A stretch of DNA of 15,283 nt from Planctomycetales bacterium (GCA_030592655.1 JAUVIQ010000050.1:1-15283), one strand, 5' to 3'; counted from the stretch's first letter, positions 1-6,603 are shown. Notes: a model not told the origin generated them from the letters alone. Program-made: numbers and translations.

Positions 1-676
1 CGAGAAATATCTGCTTCGGCATTATTTCGCGCAACCGTCGGGCCTCGTCGGGATACGTCGCGCCGACGACGGCCCCGACACAACTGTAGCCGCATTCGCC
101 GATAAGACCTTCGCCGCCGCCGATGGCTGCGACCTGTTCAGCCATATGCTCGTAGAATTTCTGGCCGTCGGCGTCTGCGAAATCCTGAATCGTCGCAGCC
201 GACGGGTTCGACGTCCGCACCAGGACGAAGATACCCTTGCCCGTATCCCTCGCTGCATCCACAAACGGTTTCAGCCCGTCGGCTCCGAGGTATCCGTTGA
301 CGGTGATGGCATCGGGCGTGTTTTCGGCCACCAGATGCCCGGCGGCATACGCCGCCGCCGTCGAGCCGATGTCGTTACGCTTCACGTCGCCGATGACAAT
401 CAGTCCTGCTTTTTGGGCGGCTGTTACGATTTTTTCGTATGCCACTACGCCTTCCGAGCCGTACCGTTCGAAGTATGCGATCTGCGGCTTGACGGCGGGA
501 ACGCACCCTGCCACAGTCTCTATAACGCCCAAGCCGAACGCCTCGATGGCTTTGACCTCATCGCTGGCTTTTAATTCTTCCGGCAGGCGATCATAGACCG
601 GATCAATCCCCACGCACACCGGCGAACCGACCCGCCCAATCGCCGCCAGCAACCTGTCTGCAAAATGTTCAGCCAC
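1..676 (-). CDS. pyrF: Orotidine 5'-phosphate decarboxylase (partial, C-terminus cut by window edge)
   Basis: The product decarboxylates OMP to UMP, the last step of de novo pyrimidine synthesis, in the cytoplasm. The 225 visible residues contain GIDP near residue 23 (substrate-binding Asp), AVKPQ near 61-65, and the diagnostic GDVKRNDIGSTA at 96-107, which carries the catalytic Lys/Asp pair; this spacing and wording are typical of the type 2 (bacterial/mycobacterial-like) PyrF subfamily. A TVNGYLGADG segment (phosphate-binding region) follows. I place the start at a GTG, because GGAAAGGA lies about 7 nt upstream and the protein then begins VAEHFADRL, as the family does. Roughly 40-50 C-terminal residues lie outside the window. 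It sits 48 nt downstream of the AAA+ ATPase gene on the same strand, so read-through from that gene is possible. Confidence 0.95.
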   Translation of the reverse strand, partial: MAEHFADRLLAAIGRVGSPVCVGIDPVYDRLPEELKASDEVKAIEAFGLGVIETVAGCVPAVKPQIAYFERYGSEGVVAYEKIVTAAQKAGLIVIGDVKRNDIGSTAAAYAAGHLVAENTPDAITVNGYLGADGLKPFVDAARDTGKGIFVLVRTSNPSAATIQDFADADGQKFYEHMAEQVAAIGGGEGLIGECGYSCVGAVVGATYPDEARRLREIMPKQIFL

Positions 677-724
677 TTTGCGTTCCTTTCCTTATGTCCG
701 ATACCATACATCCCCCACCACGAA

Positions 725-1945
725 TCAACTAGTGCGCTGGCTTTGGCGAAAAATAAACTCTCCCAGAAGGGGAACCGCAAAAGAGTATTTCCCATACCGG
801 TTTTTGTACACCAACCCGGCCTCACTGAGCGACGCAAGCATCTGATTGACATGGCTGCTGCTAAAGGGCTTTTCCAGCCTTTGCTTCGAACGTTCTACGA
901 CTTCCTGTACCATAAATTCTGAATCGCAGTTTTCAAGTGTGGCTATTACACCGAGCAACTCTCGCTGTCTATCGGTGGCGCGCGCCCACCGTCCTGCAAA
1001 GAAATCTGAATCCAGTTTTCGGACTATTTCGTCCACCGGAACAGATGGTTCCTCGCCGGCGTTAATTTTCTGTATCCACACGTCATACACCTCTCGGCAT
1101 ATAAACTGGATAAAATACGGATAGCCCCCCGAAACTCTGCAAATAGTATCGACCGAATTATCGTGGAACCTGACGGGGCAGTTTATGCTTTCTATTGGTT
1201 TGAGAATCGCATCCCGGCTGTCTGCTTCATTCAGCCGATCGAGAAAGACAACCCGGAACATCCGCTCGGCAAACGTCCGTGCTTCAACGAGTTTAGGAAA
1301 CAATGTCGGCAAGCCCGTCAGAACGAGCATGAAAGGGATGTCTTTTTTCTGAATCGACTGAAAGACATCGAGAAGCAGCGATAACGGATACTGTTCCTTG
1401 GCGGAATGATCCGCAAGATTCTGGGCCTCGTCGTAAGCGAATATCAGGCCTCGGTGGTCCTGGTCGGCCAGGCAACTCCACACGATCTCAAGGACGTTCT
1501 TTATCTTGTCGGAAACCAGACCGGGGGTTTCGTTGTACATTTGTTCCAAAGTCGCAAAGTTCAACGTATGCCGAACTTCTGTTTTTTCACGACTGAAACC
1601 AAATGATGCGACCTCCTCTTTTGCTATGACTACCGAAGATGTTACCACAGACATGTCCGTCAACAGACGTATTGCAACGTTCTGCTCGTTTAAACTTACG
1701 GATTCAGAAAGATCGGTCCCTACCCAAAACCAACCTTTCTCAATCGCAAGCGGTTTAAACGTGTCCAGAAGGACAGTCTTTCCAACGCCGCGAAGGCCTG
1801 TCAGGACCATGTTCTCAAGAATTGTATCTTGCCTTAGCAGTCGTTGGAATTCCTGGCTTTCCTTCTCCCTTCCGGCCAGATATGGCGGCATGTGGCCTGC
1901 TCCGGGACGAAACGGGTTCTTGAACTCTTGGGTAGATGGATTCAT
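725..1945 (-). CDS. AAA+/STAND-like P-loop ATPase with C-terminal winged-helix region
   Basis: This is a 406-residue ATP-binding protein of the archaeal-ATPase/Orc1-Cdc6-like (AAA_16) type. The N-terminus (LAGREKES, about 23-30) is the usual lead-in to this fold. Walker A is GLRGVGKT at 50-57, Walker B LIFAYDEAQ at 167-175, the sensor-1 strand MLVLTGLP at 206-213, and the sensor-2-like VSGGYPYFIQ at 271-280. Residues about 325-400 look like a winged helix (TDRQRELLGVIA ... VNQMLASLSEAGLVYK). No nuclease, membrane or TPR domain is fused. Families of this shape act as NTP-driven switches in regulation, conflict systems or mobile elements; the specific role here is unknown. GAGGG lies about 10 nt before the ATG. 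It has its own consensus-like promoter and a palindrome in its leader. It is divergent from the STAS-HATPase/DUF4325 pair and more A+T-rich than pyrF and prfB, which suggests acquisition as a unit. Confidence 0.85.
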   Translation of the reverse strand: MNPSTQEFKNPFRPGAGHMPPYLAGREKESQEFQRLLRQDTILENMVLTGLRGVGKTVLLDTFKPLAIEKGWFWVGTDLSESVSLNEQNVAIRLLTDMSVVTSSVVIAKEEVASFGFSREKTEVRHTLNFATLEQMYNETPGLVSDKIKNVLEIVWSCLADQDHRGLIFAYDEAQNLADHSAKEQYPLSLLLDVFQSIQKKDIPFMLVLTGLPTLFPKLVEARTFAERMFRVVFLDRLNEADSRDAILKPIESINCPVRFHDNSVDTICRVSGGYPYFIQFICREVYDVWIQKINAGEEPSVPVDEIVRKLDSDFFAGRWARATDRQRELLGVIATLENCDSEFMVQEVVERSKQRLEKPFSSSHVNQMLASLSEAGLVYKNRYGKYSFAVPLLGEFIFRQSQRTS

Positions 1946-1963
1946 AATCTATTACCCTCTTTT

Positions 1964-1977
1964 ATGTATTTATACAT
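1964..1977. promoter_or_regulatory. Palindrome at the start of the AAA+ ATPase transcript (possible operator)
   Basis: ATGTAT-TT-ATACAT is a perfect 6+2+6 inverted repeat lying immediately downstream of the predicted transcription start. This position is typical of a repressor site, and the arms are too A+T-rich to form a stable RNA hairpin. The binding protein is unknown; autoregulation by the winged helix of the ATPase is only a guess. Confidence 0.4.
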
Positions 1978-1984
1978 CGACCTA

Positions 1985-2013
1985 AATTTAGTCGCGGCAT
2001 TAGGTTTTGTCAA
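1985..2013 (-). promoter_or_regulatory. Sigma-70-type promoter of the AAA+ ATPase gene
   Basis: Read on the minus strand, a perfect -35 TTGACA (2013-2008) is followed after exactly 17 nt by -10 TAAATT (1990-1985). Transcription would start near 1978, giving a leader of about 33 nt before the ATG at 1945. Confidence 0.75.
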
Positions 2014-2033
2014 GTGTTTTTTTTGAAAAACAC
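2014..2033. repeat. A+T-rich inverted repeat in the divergent intergenic region
   Basis: GTGTTTTT (2014-2021) and AAAAACAC (2026-2033) are 8-nt complementary arms around TTTG, directly beside the -35 box of the ATPase promoter. It could be an UP-like or binding element, or a weak terminator. The rest of this 204-nt divergent spacer holds only a small ATAGC-GGAA-GCTAT hairpin (2113-2126); I see no convincing promoter for the plus-strand genes. Confidence 0.35.
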
Positions 2034-2149
2034 GGATGTTCACACCTTTGCAATGATTGCAGAAGTCTTCCCCCTCTGGTTAATCTGCTGCTCTATTCCG
2101 AACCAGATTCAGATAGCGGAAGCTATACCTGTTGTGATAGACTTGAGGC

Positions 2150-3070
2150 ATGTGCAGGATAACCTTACCGCCCACGCTCGAACTCGGTAGTCTGATGTCG
2201 GCTATGATGGGGATAGAAATCGCTCCCGGGCAAAAAGTAACCCTGGATTTTCAGAAATTACGTTTTGTTACTCCGCAAGGTATGGGGGCCCTTGCATCCC
2301 TGATAGACCACTGGGTTCACAACGACCATCGCGTTATGCTGCTAAACGCCCCATCATGTGTGCCTTTTGAATACCTTCAAAGGATGAATTTTTTCAGGAT
2401 ATTCGGCGTTTTCATGGAAGAGAAATTTTCACGGCACAGCCAATCAGGGCGTTTCGCTACACTCGAACGGATCCGACTAGACAGCAATCCCAAGAAGATC
2501 ACAAAAAATCTGGTTGATAGCATCAGCGGAGAAGAAGTGTTCGATATAGTGAAGATCGACATGAAAAACTCCCTTTATGAAAGCATCAATAACATTATCG
2601 ATCATGCGCGGCTTGGAAAGCATAAATCCGGTTACGCAGTCGCTCAGTCTTATCGTATTAGGCCTGACGACCGAAAATATGTCATTGCGATTGTAGATTC
2701 CGGTCGTGGCATTACCTCTTCTCTCCGCGATAACTGGCGACTCCAGGTACCGGATGACTTGGCCGCTTTGGAGTTAGCATGCAAACGCGACGTTACGGGT
2801 TCCGAAGGGGTGAAGAATGAATTTGGAGATCCAAGGAACGTTGGCCAAGGCCTTTTTGAGATCGACCAGATTGCTAAATCAACAAAAGGAATGTTTTCGC
2901 TGTGTTCCGGTAATGCGATTCGCAGGCGAACAGGGGAAAGAGTCGAGACGGTTCGTTCCGGATGGTATTGGCAAGGGACTATTGTTATTGTTACACTAAC
3001 ATATAGCAGGATGAGCGAGTATATTGATTCGATTACACCTACGGGAAAGATACGTCTTGGTCGCGCCTAA
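2150..3070 (+). CDS. STAS-like domain fused to GHKL (HATPase_c) ATPase
   Basis: This 306-residue protein has two parts. Residues about 4-75 look like a STAS/MlaB-type fold (a VTLDFQKLRFVTPQGMGAL strand-helix, then RVMLLNAP). Residues about 130-285 carry a GHKL ATP-binding domain: N-box SLYESINNIIDHA at 141-153, G1 box VIAIVDSGRGI at 178-188, G2 box NVGQGLFEI at 230-238, and a final GTIVIVTL strand near 276-283. No dimerisation or phospho-acceptor histidine domain is visible, so an RsbW-like anti-sigma/serine-kinase or switch ATPase is likelier than a classical sensor kinase. An in-frame stop at 2144 makes the ATG at 2150 the earliest possible start; GAGG sits only 1 nt before it, so a start at the next in-frame ATG (2195) cannot be excluded, though it would cut into the STAS domain. 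The 3' end overlaps the DUF4325 gene, implying coupling. Confidence 0.8.
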   Translation: MCRITLPPTLELGSLMSAMMGIEIAPGQKVTLDFQKLRFVTPQGMGALASLIDHWVHNDHRVMLLNAPSCVPFEYLQRMNFFRIFGVFMEEKFSRHSQSGRFATLERIRLDSNPKKITKNLVDSISGEEVFDIVKIDMKNSLYESINNIIDHARLGKHKSGYAVAQSYRIRPDDRKYVIAIVDSGRGITSSLRDNWRLQVPDDLAALELACKRDVTGSEGVKNEFGDPRNVGQGLFEIDQIAKSTKGMFSLCSGNAIRRRTGERVETVRSGWYWQGTIVIVTLTYSRMSEYIDSITPTGKIRLGRA

Positions 3071-3389
3071 TATAATTCGAGTCTTCGATGTGATGGACAG
3101 CACGGAGTCTGTTTCCGGAACACCGGACGGAAACGCCTTGGCGCGTGTCGTCGCACAAGAGGTACAAGATGTATGTGCGCATGCTGTAGTTGATTTTGAT
3201 CGAATCACAAGCATTTCAAACTCCGCTTCCTGTGCTTTTTGGGCGAATATAATGCGATCTGTTGGAGAATCCGCATTTGACAGAATTGAATTCATAAACA
3301 TCAATCCACCGATCATTCGAAACCTGGAGTATGGAGTCGGTTACGTATTTCGCCAAAAAAAGAAATCGTCCGAACCAAGTCACTTATGA
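3024..3389 (+). CDS. DUF4325 STAS-like protein
   Basis: This small protein of about 121 residues matches the STAS-like DUF4325 pattern: strand NIIRVFDVMDS (16-26), a helix rich in ALARVVAQEV (38-47), and the core strand/loop AVVDFDRITSISNSAS (54-69), which recalls the vDFxxVxxIxxSF core of that family. A second strand DRIEFININ (86-94) follows. The frame opens after a TGA at 3012. No ATG is available near the N-terminus, so the start is a TTG: 3024 is the longest, while TTG 3057, with GGGAAAGA 6 nt upstream, is a good alternative; both keep the domain. It overlaps the STAS-HATPase gene by 47 nt (14 nt if it starts at 3057). In this family such proteins usually sit next to an ATP-binding GHKL protein, as here, which suggests a partner-switch-like pair; that function is inferred. 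Confidence 0.7.
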   Translation: MIRLHLRERYVLVAPNIIRVFDVMDSTESVSGTPDGNALARVVAQEVQDVCAHAVVDFDRITSISNSASCAFWANIMRSVGESAFDRIEFININPPIIRNLEYGVGYVFRQKKKSSEPSHL

Positions 3390-3458
3390 GAAAATAGCAA
3401 CGCCATCCGTTCTGGAAGGCTGGCTCGCCCCAACTGCTTACAGTGTCAGGAAACACAA

Positions 3459-4569
3459 ATGATTGAAACAGCGTCTTTACCCGAAGTAATCCAAACCCTC
3501 AGCGCCCGGATTATCGCAATCCGGGACTCTCTTTGACTTGCCTACCCGACGGGAGGAAATGGCGGCGATCGAGCAGAAGATGTCTGCGCCGAATTTCTGG
3601 GATAACGCCGAGTCAGCACAGAAGGTCGTCGTGCAACTCAAAACGCTCAAAGCCATCATCGTGCCCATTACAGAACTATCGGCGAAAATCGAGGATTTGC
3701 AGACGCTGCACGAACTGGGCGCAGAAGCCGACGATAAAGAGACGCTCACCGAAGCGGCTGACGAGGCCGAAAAACTCGTCGCCGACCTCGACCGCCTCGA
3801 ATTGCGGACGATGCTCGCCGGCCCGCACGACGCGGGAAACTGCTATATCTCCATCCACGCCGGAGCCGGAGGGACCGAAAGCTGCGACTGGGCCGAAATG
3901 CTCCTGCGGATGTACCTGCGGCACTTCGAGCGAAACCGATACAAGGTCGAGCAGATCGACCGGCTGGGAGGCGAAGAAGCCGGTATCCGCTCGTCCACAC
4001 TGCACGTAGCCGGGCCTTACGCTTATGGATACCTCTCTTGCGAGCGGGGCGTTCACCGACTGGTGCGGATCAGCCCGTTCGATTCAGCCAAGCGTCGGCA
4101 CACGTCGTTCGCCTCCGTGGACGTCCTGCCGGAACTGGACGAAATCGAAATCGAAATCGACTGGGGCAAGGAAATCCGCGAGGACACCTACCGCGCCAGC
4201 GGCGCCGGCGGCCAGCACGTCAACAAAACATCGTCAGCCGTTCGCCTGACGCACCTGGAAACGGGAATCGTCACGCAGTGCCAGAACGAGCGGTCCCAGC
4301 ACCAGAACCGCGCACAGGCGCGCAAGATGCTAATGGCCAAACTCTACCAGCACACCCAGGCAAAGCGCGACGCGGAACTGGCGAAAATGTACGGCGACAA
4401 GGGCGAGATAGCCTTCGGACACCAGATACGCTCGTACGTGCTGTACCCGTACCAACTTGTTCGCGATGAACGGACTGAACTGAAGGTTTCCAACACCGAC
4501 GCCGTTCTCGACGGCGACATCCAGGCCTTCATTGACGCCGCACTGCGCGACAAACTGCGAAAACGGTAA
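3459..4569 (+). CDS. prfB: Peptide chain release factor 2, expressed by programmed +1 frameshift
   Basis: RF2 recognises UGA/UAA in the ribosomal A site and triggers peptide release. The gene starts at ATG 3459 with AGGAAA 5 nt upstream, reads 25 codons ending ...DSL, meets an in-frame TGA at 3534-3536, and continues in the +1 frame (DLPTRREEM...) to the TAA at 4567-4569. This gives 369 residues, close to the usual 365. The SPF tripeptide that selects UGA falls at 205-207, and GGQ (RASGAGGQHVNK), the catalytic motif, at 250-252 after joining the frames, as in E. coli RF2. The SPF motif excludes RF1 (prfA). An annotation that ignores the frameshift would lose the first 25-26 residues. It lies 69 nt after the DUF4325 gene; no clear promoter or strong terminator was seen (only a weak GGG..CCC-T7 at about 4589-4606 downstream). 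Confidence 0.97.
3531..3537 (+). promoter_or_regulatory. prfB programmed +1 frameshift site
   Basis: The slippery CTT codon is followed by an in-frame TGA and then C (CTT TGA C), the canonical autoregulatory site: when RF2 is scarce, termination at UGA is slow and ribosomes slip +1 onto UUU, making more RF2. The upstream stimulator is weaker than in E. coli: instead of AGGGGG 3 nt before CTT there is CCGGGA about 4 nt before it. Confidence 0.95.
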
Positions 4570-4665
4570 ATTTGGTTGATTGATTCCGGGTTCCGTCCCT
4601 TTTTTTCCGTTTTGTCAAGCTCCTGGAGGCCCATTTTTTCTGTGAAAAAATTTAATATATAAGTC

Positions 4666-4694
4666 TTGACAAATCCATATTGTAGTGGGACAAT
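4666..4694 (+). promoter_or_regulatory. Promoter of the cold-shock gene
   Basis: TTGACA (4666-4671), a 17-nt spacer, then GACAAT (4689-4694). An A+T-rich stretch just upstream (TTTAATATATAAG) resembles an UP element. The start would be near 4701. Confidence 0.65.
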
Positions 4695-4700
4695 CCCTTC

Positions 4701-4917
4701 CGTTACTAAGGACAGCGGGTTTTGAAGTGGAAAGTGTTTCCCGTCCCGCTAGGAAGGTCCGGCTGGCATCCGGACGTATTTGCAGGATTTACAGAGCAGT
4801 GTCATACCTTTACGAGAGTCTTCAGCCTTCTCGGCAATTCCCGTACGATGGGTTTTCGCGTGCTTCTGCGTATCTTTTGCAAATCCGATTACGCCAATTT
4901 GCATAAGGAGCCGATTC
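4701..4917 (+). promoter_or_regulatory. Long structured 5' leader of the cold-shock mRNA
   Basis: There is no convincing gene between prfB and the cold-shock ORF; instead the predicted transcript has a leader of about 217 nt. It contains two clear stems: AGCGGG (4714-4719) with CCCGCT (4745-4750), enclosing GGAAA-GTG-TTTCC (4729-4741); and GTCCGG (4757-4762) with CCGGAC (4770-4775), loop 7 nt. The cspA family in enterobacteria has leaders of similar length that refold with temperature; function here is by analogy only. Confidence 0.55.
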
Positions 4918-5118
4918 ATGGCTACCGGTACAGTAAAATGGTTCAACAGCACCAAGGGTTACGGATTCGTTACATCTGAAGATGGACAAGATGTGTTCGT
5001 ACACCACAGCGACATCCAGGGCGAAGGATTCAAGACTCTGGATGAAGGACAGGCAGTCGAGTTCGACATAACCGAAGGCCCCAAGGGCCCCAAGGCCGCC
5101 AACATCCGAAAGATCTAA
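4918..5118 (+). CDS. Cold-shock domain protein (CspA family)
   Basis: This is a 66-residue single cold-shock domain, a small OB-fold RNA/DNA chaperone that melts RNA structure. It begins MATGTVKWFN, has RNP1 KGYGFV at 13-18 and RNP2 VFVHH at 26-30, and closes with the usual GPKGPKAANI strand. Length is normal for the family. The start is fixed by ATAAGGAG 7 nt upstream. It is monocistronic: its own promoter and leader lie before it and a strong terminator after it. Which paralogue (cspA/B/C...) cannot be told from the sequence, so no symbol is given. Confidence 0.95.
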   Translation: MATGTVKWFNSTKGYGFVTSEDGQDVFVHHSDIQGEGFKTLDEGQAVEFDITEGPKGPKAANIRKI

Positions 5119-5132
5119 TAAAAAGATCTTTC
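5108..5132 (+). repeat. Hairpin spanning the cold-shock stop codon
   Basis: GAAAGATCT (5108-5116) and AGATCTTTC (5124-5132) form a perfect 9-bp stem with a 7-nt A-rich loop that contains most of the TAA stop. It precedes the intrinsic terminator by 12 nt and may stabilise the 3' end of the mRNA. Confidence 0.5.
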
Positions 5133-5144
5133 TCGCGTAAAATA

Positions 5145-5193
5145 GACGCCGACCGCTTGGTACGCTTGTACCTGGGCGGTCGGTGTCTTTTTT
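5145..5193 (+). terminator. Strong intrinsic terminator of the cold-shock gene
   Basis: GACGCCGACCGC (5145-5156) pairs with GCGGTCGGTGTC (5176-5187; one G-T wobble). The stem continues inwards with GGTAC/GTACC around a GCTT loop, and six T follow (5188-5193). Confidence 0.93.
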
Positions 5194-5494
5194 GCGCACA
5201 CGTCGAAATTGCTTCTAACCCGCATTTCTCATTAACCACAGGCGGCTGTTCGCCGTCCCAAGGGGAGAACACAGCCGTTTGCCACGGCGACCGAGCCGGG
5301 GAGGTCTCATTGTTATTTCAGAGGTTACTTTTCTCTCGTCCAAGCGATTGTGCCCAAACCACCACAATCTGAAAAAACAGAGTGTTATTTTACAAAATCG
5401 CCAAAATCGTCCGTAAGTTCTTTTGTAATAAATAACTCTGCGAGCAAGGCCCCAGACAGACCGACTTCGACGGCATAATCCGCCTGGCGGAAAA
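5194..5494. other. Non-coding stretch after the cold-shock terminator
   Basis: I see no supportable gene here. There is local secondary structure: GGCGGCTGT (5241-5249) can pair with ACAGCC (5271-5276) plus GCC further on; CGGC..GCCG and GACC..GGTC follow within about 5284-5307. It does not match a riboswitch consensus I know. On the minus strand, about 5385-5485 reads as a 30-odd-residue protein-like tail (AVEVGLSGALLAELF ... DDFGDFVK, stop), which may be the eroded end of a lost gene. Confidence 0.35.
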
Positions 5495-5570
5495 GTAAAG
5501 TCCACGAATTACACGAATTGCAAAAAACAGATTTTTCTTTTTTATTCGTGCAATTCGTGGACTCTTTTAC
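5495..5570. repeat. Long imperfect inverted repeat (REP/MITE-like)
   Basis: The left arm 5495-5518 (GTAAAGTCCACGAATT...) and right arm 5544-5570 (reverse complement GTAAAAGAGTCCACGAATT...) match except for a 3-nt insertion and one A/G difference, around an A/T-rich loop of about 25 nt. Each arm contains a doubled CACGAAT motif. It codes for nothing visible and lies between two transcription units, like a dispersed palindromic element. Confidence 0.65.
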
Positions 5571-5610
5571 TCCCGCAAAAAAAAATCTCACAATTTCGGC
5601 ATTTTTCCCC

Positions 5611-5639
5611 TTGACGTACCAGATAACAAACACTATACT
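5611..5639 (+). promoter_or_regulatory. Promoter of the PEP-CTERM protein gene
   Basis: TTGACG (5611-5616), a 17-nt spacer, then TATACT (5634-5639), both near consensus. The start would be near 5646, leaving a leader of about 157 nt. Confidence 0.75.
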
Positions 5640-5645
5640 ATATAT

Positions 5646-5802
5646 CAAATACAGTGGCTTCGATATCTTGTAACCGTTTCGCATAAGGAGAGGAGAAAGG
5701 AGACAGGTATGACGTAAGGGTAACGACGGGTGTTTAGGAAAACATTTCAGGATGCTGCATTTGGTGCAGCGGGAACAATGGCATTTTAAAAGGAGTACAG
5801 AG
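5646..5802 (+). promoter_or_regulatory. Leader of the PEP-CTERM mRNA with a two-codon mini-ORF
   Basis: A purine-rich run at 5685-5702 ends in AAGGAG, 6 nt before ATG ACG TAA (5709-5717): an excellent ribosome site in front of a two-codon reading frame. A hairpin GCTGCA-TTTGG-TGCAGC (5754-5770) follows, then the real ribosome site at 5791-5795. The 10-mer GCATAAGGAG at 5681 is identical to the one carrying the cold-shock ribosome site at 4901. A control role is inferred. Confidence 0.4.
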
Positions 5803-6603
5803 ATGAAGATGAGGATGAACAGAATAGTTTTGTTTGTGGTAGTTGGCGTGTGCGTACTGGGATTCGGAGTCGCCGACCTCTCGGCCGCCGTAATCGACTT
5901 CGATGTCGAAACTGACTTCACCGGCAATTTCACAAACGTGGACAGTACGGCGGCGTGGAACAGCAGCGAGTATGTGACCGCTTCGGATTCCAGGCACAAT
6001 TCGATTTGCTACGATACCGACAACGCCGTCGGCGGTAGTGGCGACGTATTCGGCGTATGCACGATTGAAGCGGACTTTAGAGTTGACCATTTCCAGTCAG
6101 GCGGCGGCTTCTGGTTCGGCGACGGCAATGCCTCCGGCGTGGACCGAACCAACAAGCATTGGGTGTTCTTTCAGATTGACGACAATGATGCCAGTAACAA
6201 CGAACGTGTCCGCTTCTTCACGGGCCGGAACATGACCAACAACAGCGGCGGTAGCGGTTGCGACGACTACAACGAAGACACTACGCTGACAGTGAACAAC
6301 TGGATTCACCTCCGCCTGGATGTCGAACTGGTCAATTCCGGCACACAGGTCAAGGCCACGCTGAAGGCGTATGATTCGCAGACGGTTTTTGACGCAACGA
6401 CATTGAAGTTCGAGAGGTCCTGCACCTACACCGCTGCCGACTCGCTCACCGAGACCAGCGAGGTCGGAGTCCATCTGTACAACTGGAACGACGAGGGGTA
6501 CACGTCGGACTTTGACAATTTCTCCGTGATCCCCGAGCCGGCGACGCTGGCGCTGTTGGGTATCGGCGGTCTGGGCGTTCTTCTGCGACGTAAAAGAAAG
6601 TAA
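5803..6603 (+). CDS. Secreted PEP-CTERM sorting-domain protein
   Basis: The 266-residue precursor has a Sec signal peptide (KMRMNR, then hydrophobic IVLFVVVGVCVLGFGVA and a likely cleavage after LSAA, about residue 29). A beta-rich body follows, with many Asp/Asn/Gly and WIHLRLDVEL (about 166-175), resembling laminin-G/concanavalin-like surface proteins. It ends with a canonical PEP-CTERM tail: VIPEPATLALLG (242-253), a hydrophobic stretch and RRKRK. That tail is recognised by an exosortase/archaeosortase at the cytoplasmic membrane; no exosortase gene is in the window. I chose ATG 5803 because AGGAG lies 7 nt upstream and the signal peptide starts there; the in-frame ATG at 5752 lacks such a site and would add non-signal residues. 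Ligand and role are unknown; polysaccharide binding or matrix structure is the usual suggestion. Confidence 0.88.
   Translation: MKMRMNRIVLFVVVGVCVLGFGVADLSAAVIDFDVETDFTGNFTNVDSTAAWNSSEYVTASDSRHNSICYDTDNAVGGSGDVFGVCTIEADFRVDHFQSGGGFWFGDGNASGVDRTNKHWVFFQIDDNDASNNERVRFFTGRNMTNNSGGSGCDDYNEDTTLTVNNWIHLRLDVELVNSGTQVKATLKAYDSQTVFDATTLKFERSCTYTAADSLTETSEVGVHLYNWNDEGYTSDFDNFSVIPEPATLALLGIGGLGVLLRRKRK

Noticed and set aside
3538..3540. TTG start for prfB as a single-frame gene
   Set aside because: The CTT TGA C site and the matching N-terminal 25 codons with a good ribosome site show that the gene is frameshifted instead.
5752..5802. Upstream ATG for the PEP-CTERM protein
   Set aside because: No ribosome site, and it adds residues before the signal peptide; ATG 5803 has AGGAG at good spacing.
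5385..5999. Minus-strand frame of about 204 residues across the PEP-CTERM promoter
   Set aside because: It runs through a palindrome, a strong plus-strand promoter and a signal-peptide region. Only its last 30-odd residues look protein-like, noted as a possible remnant.
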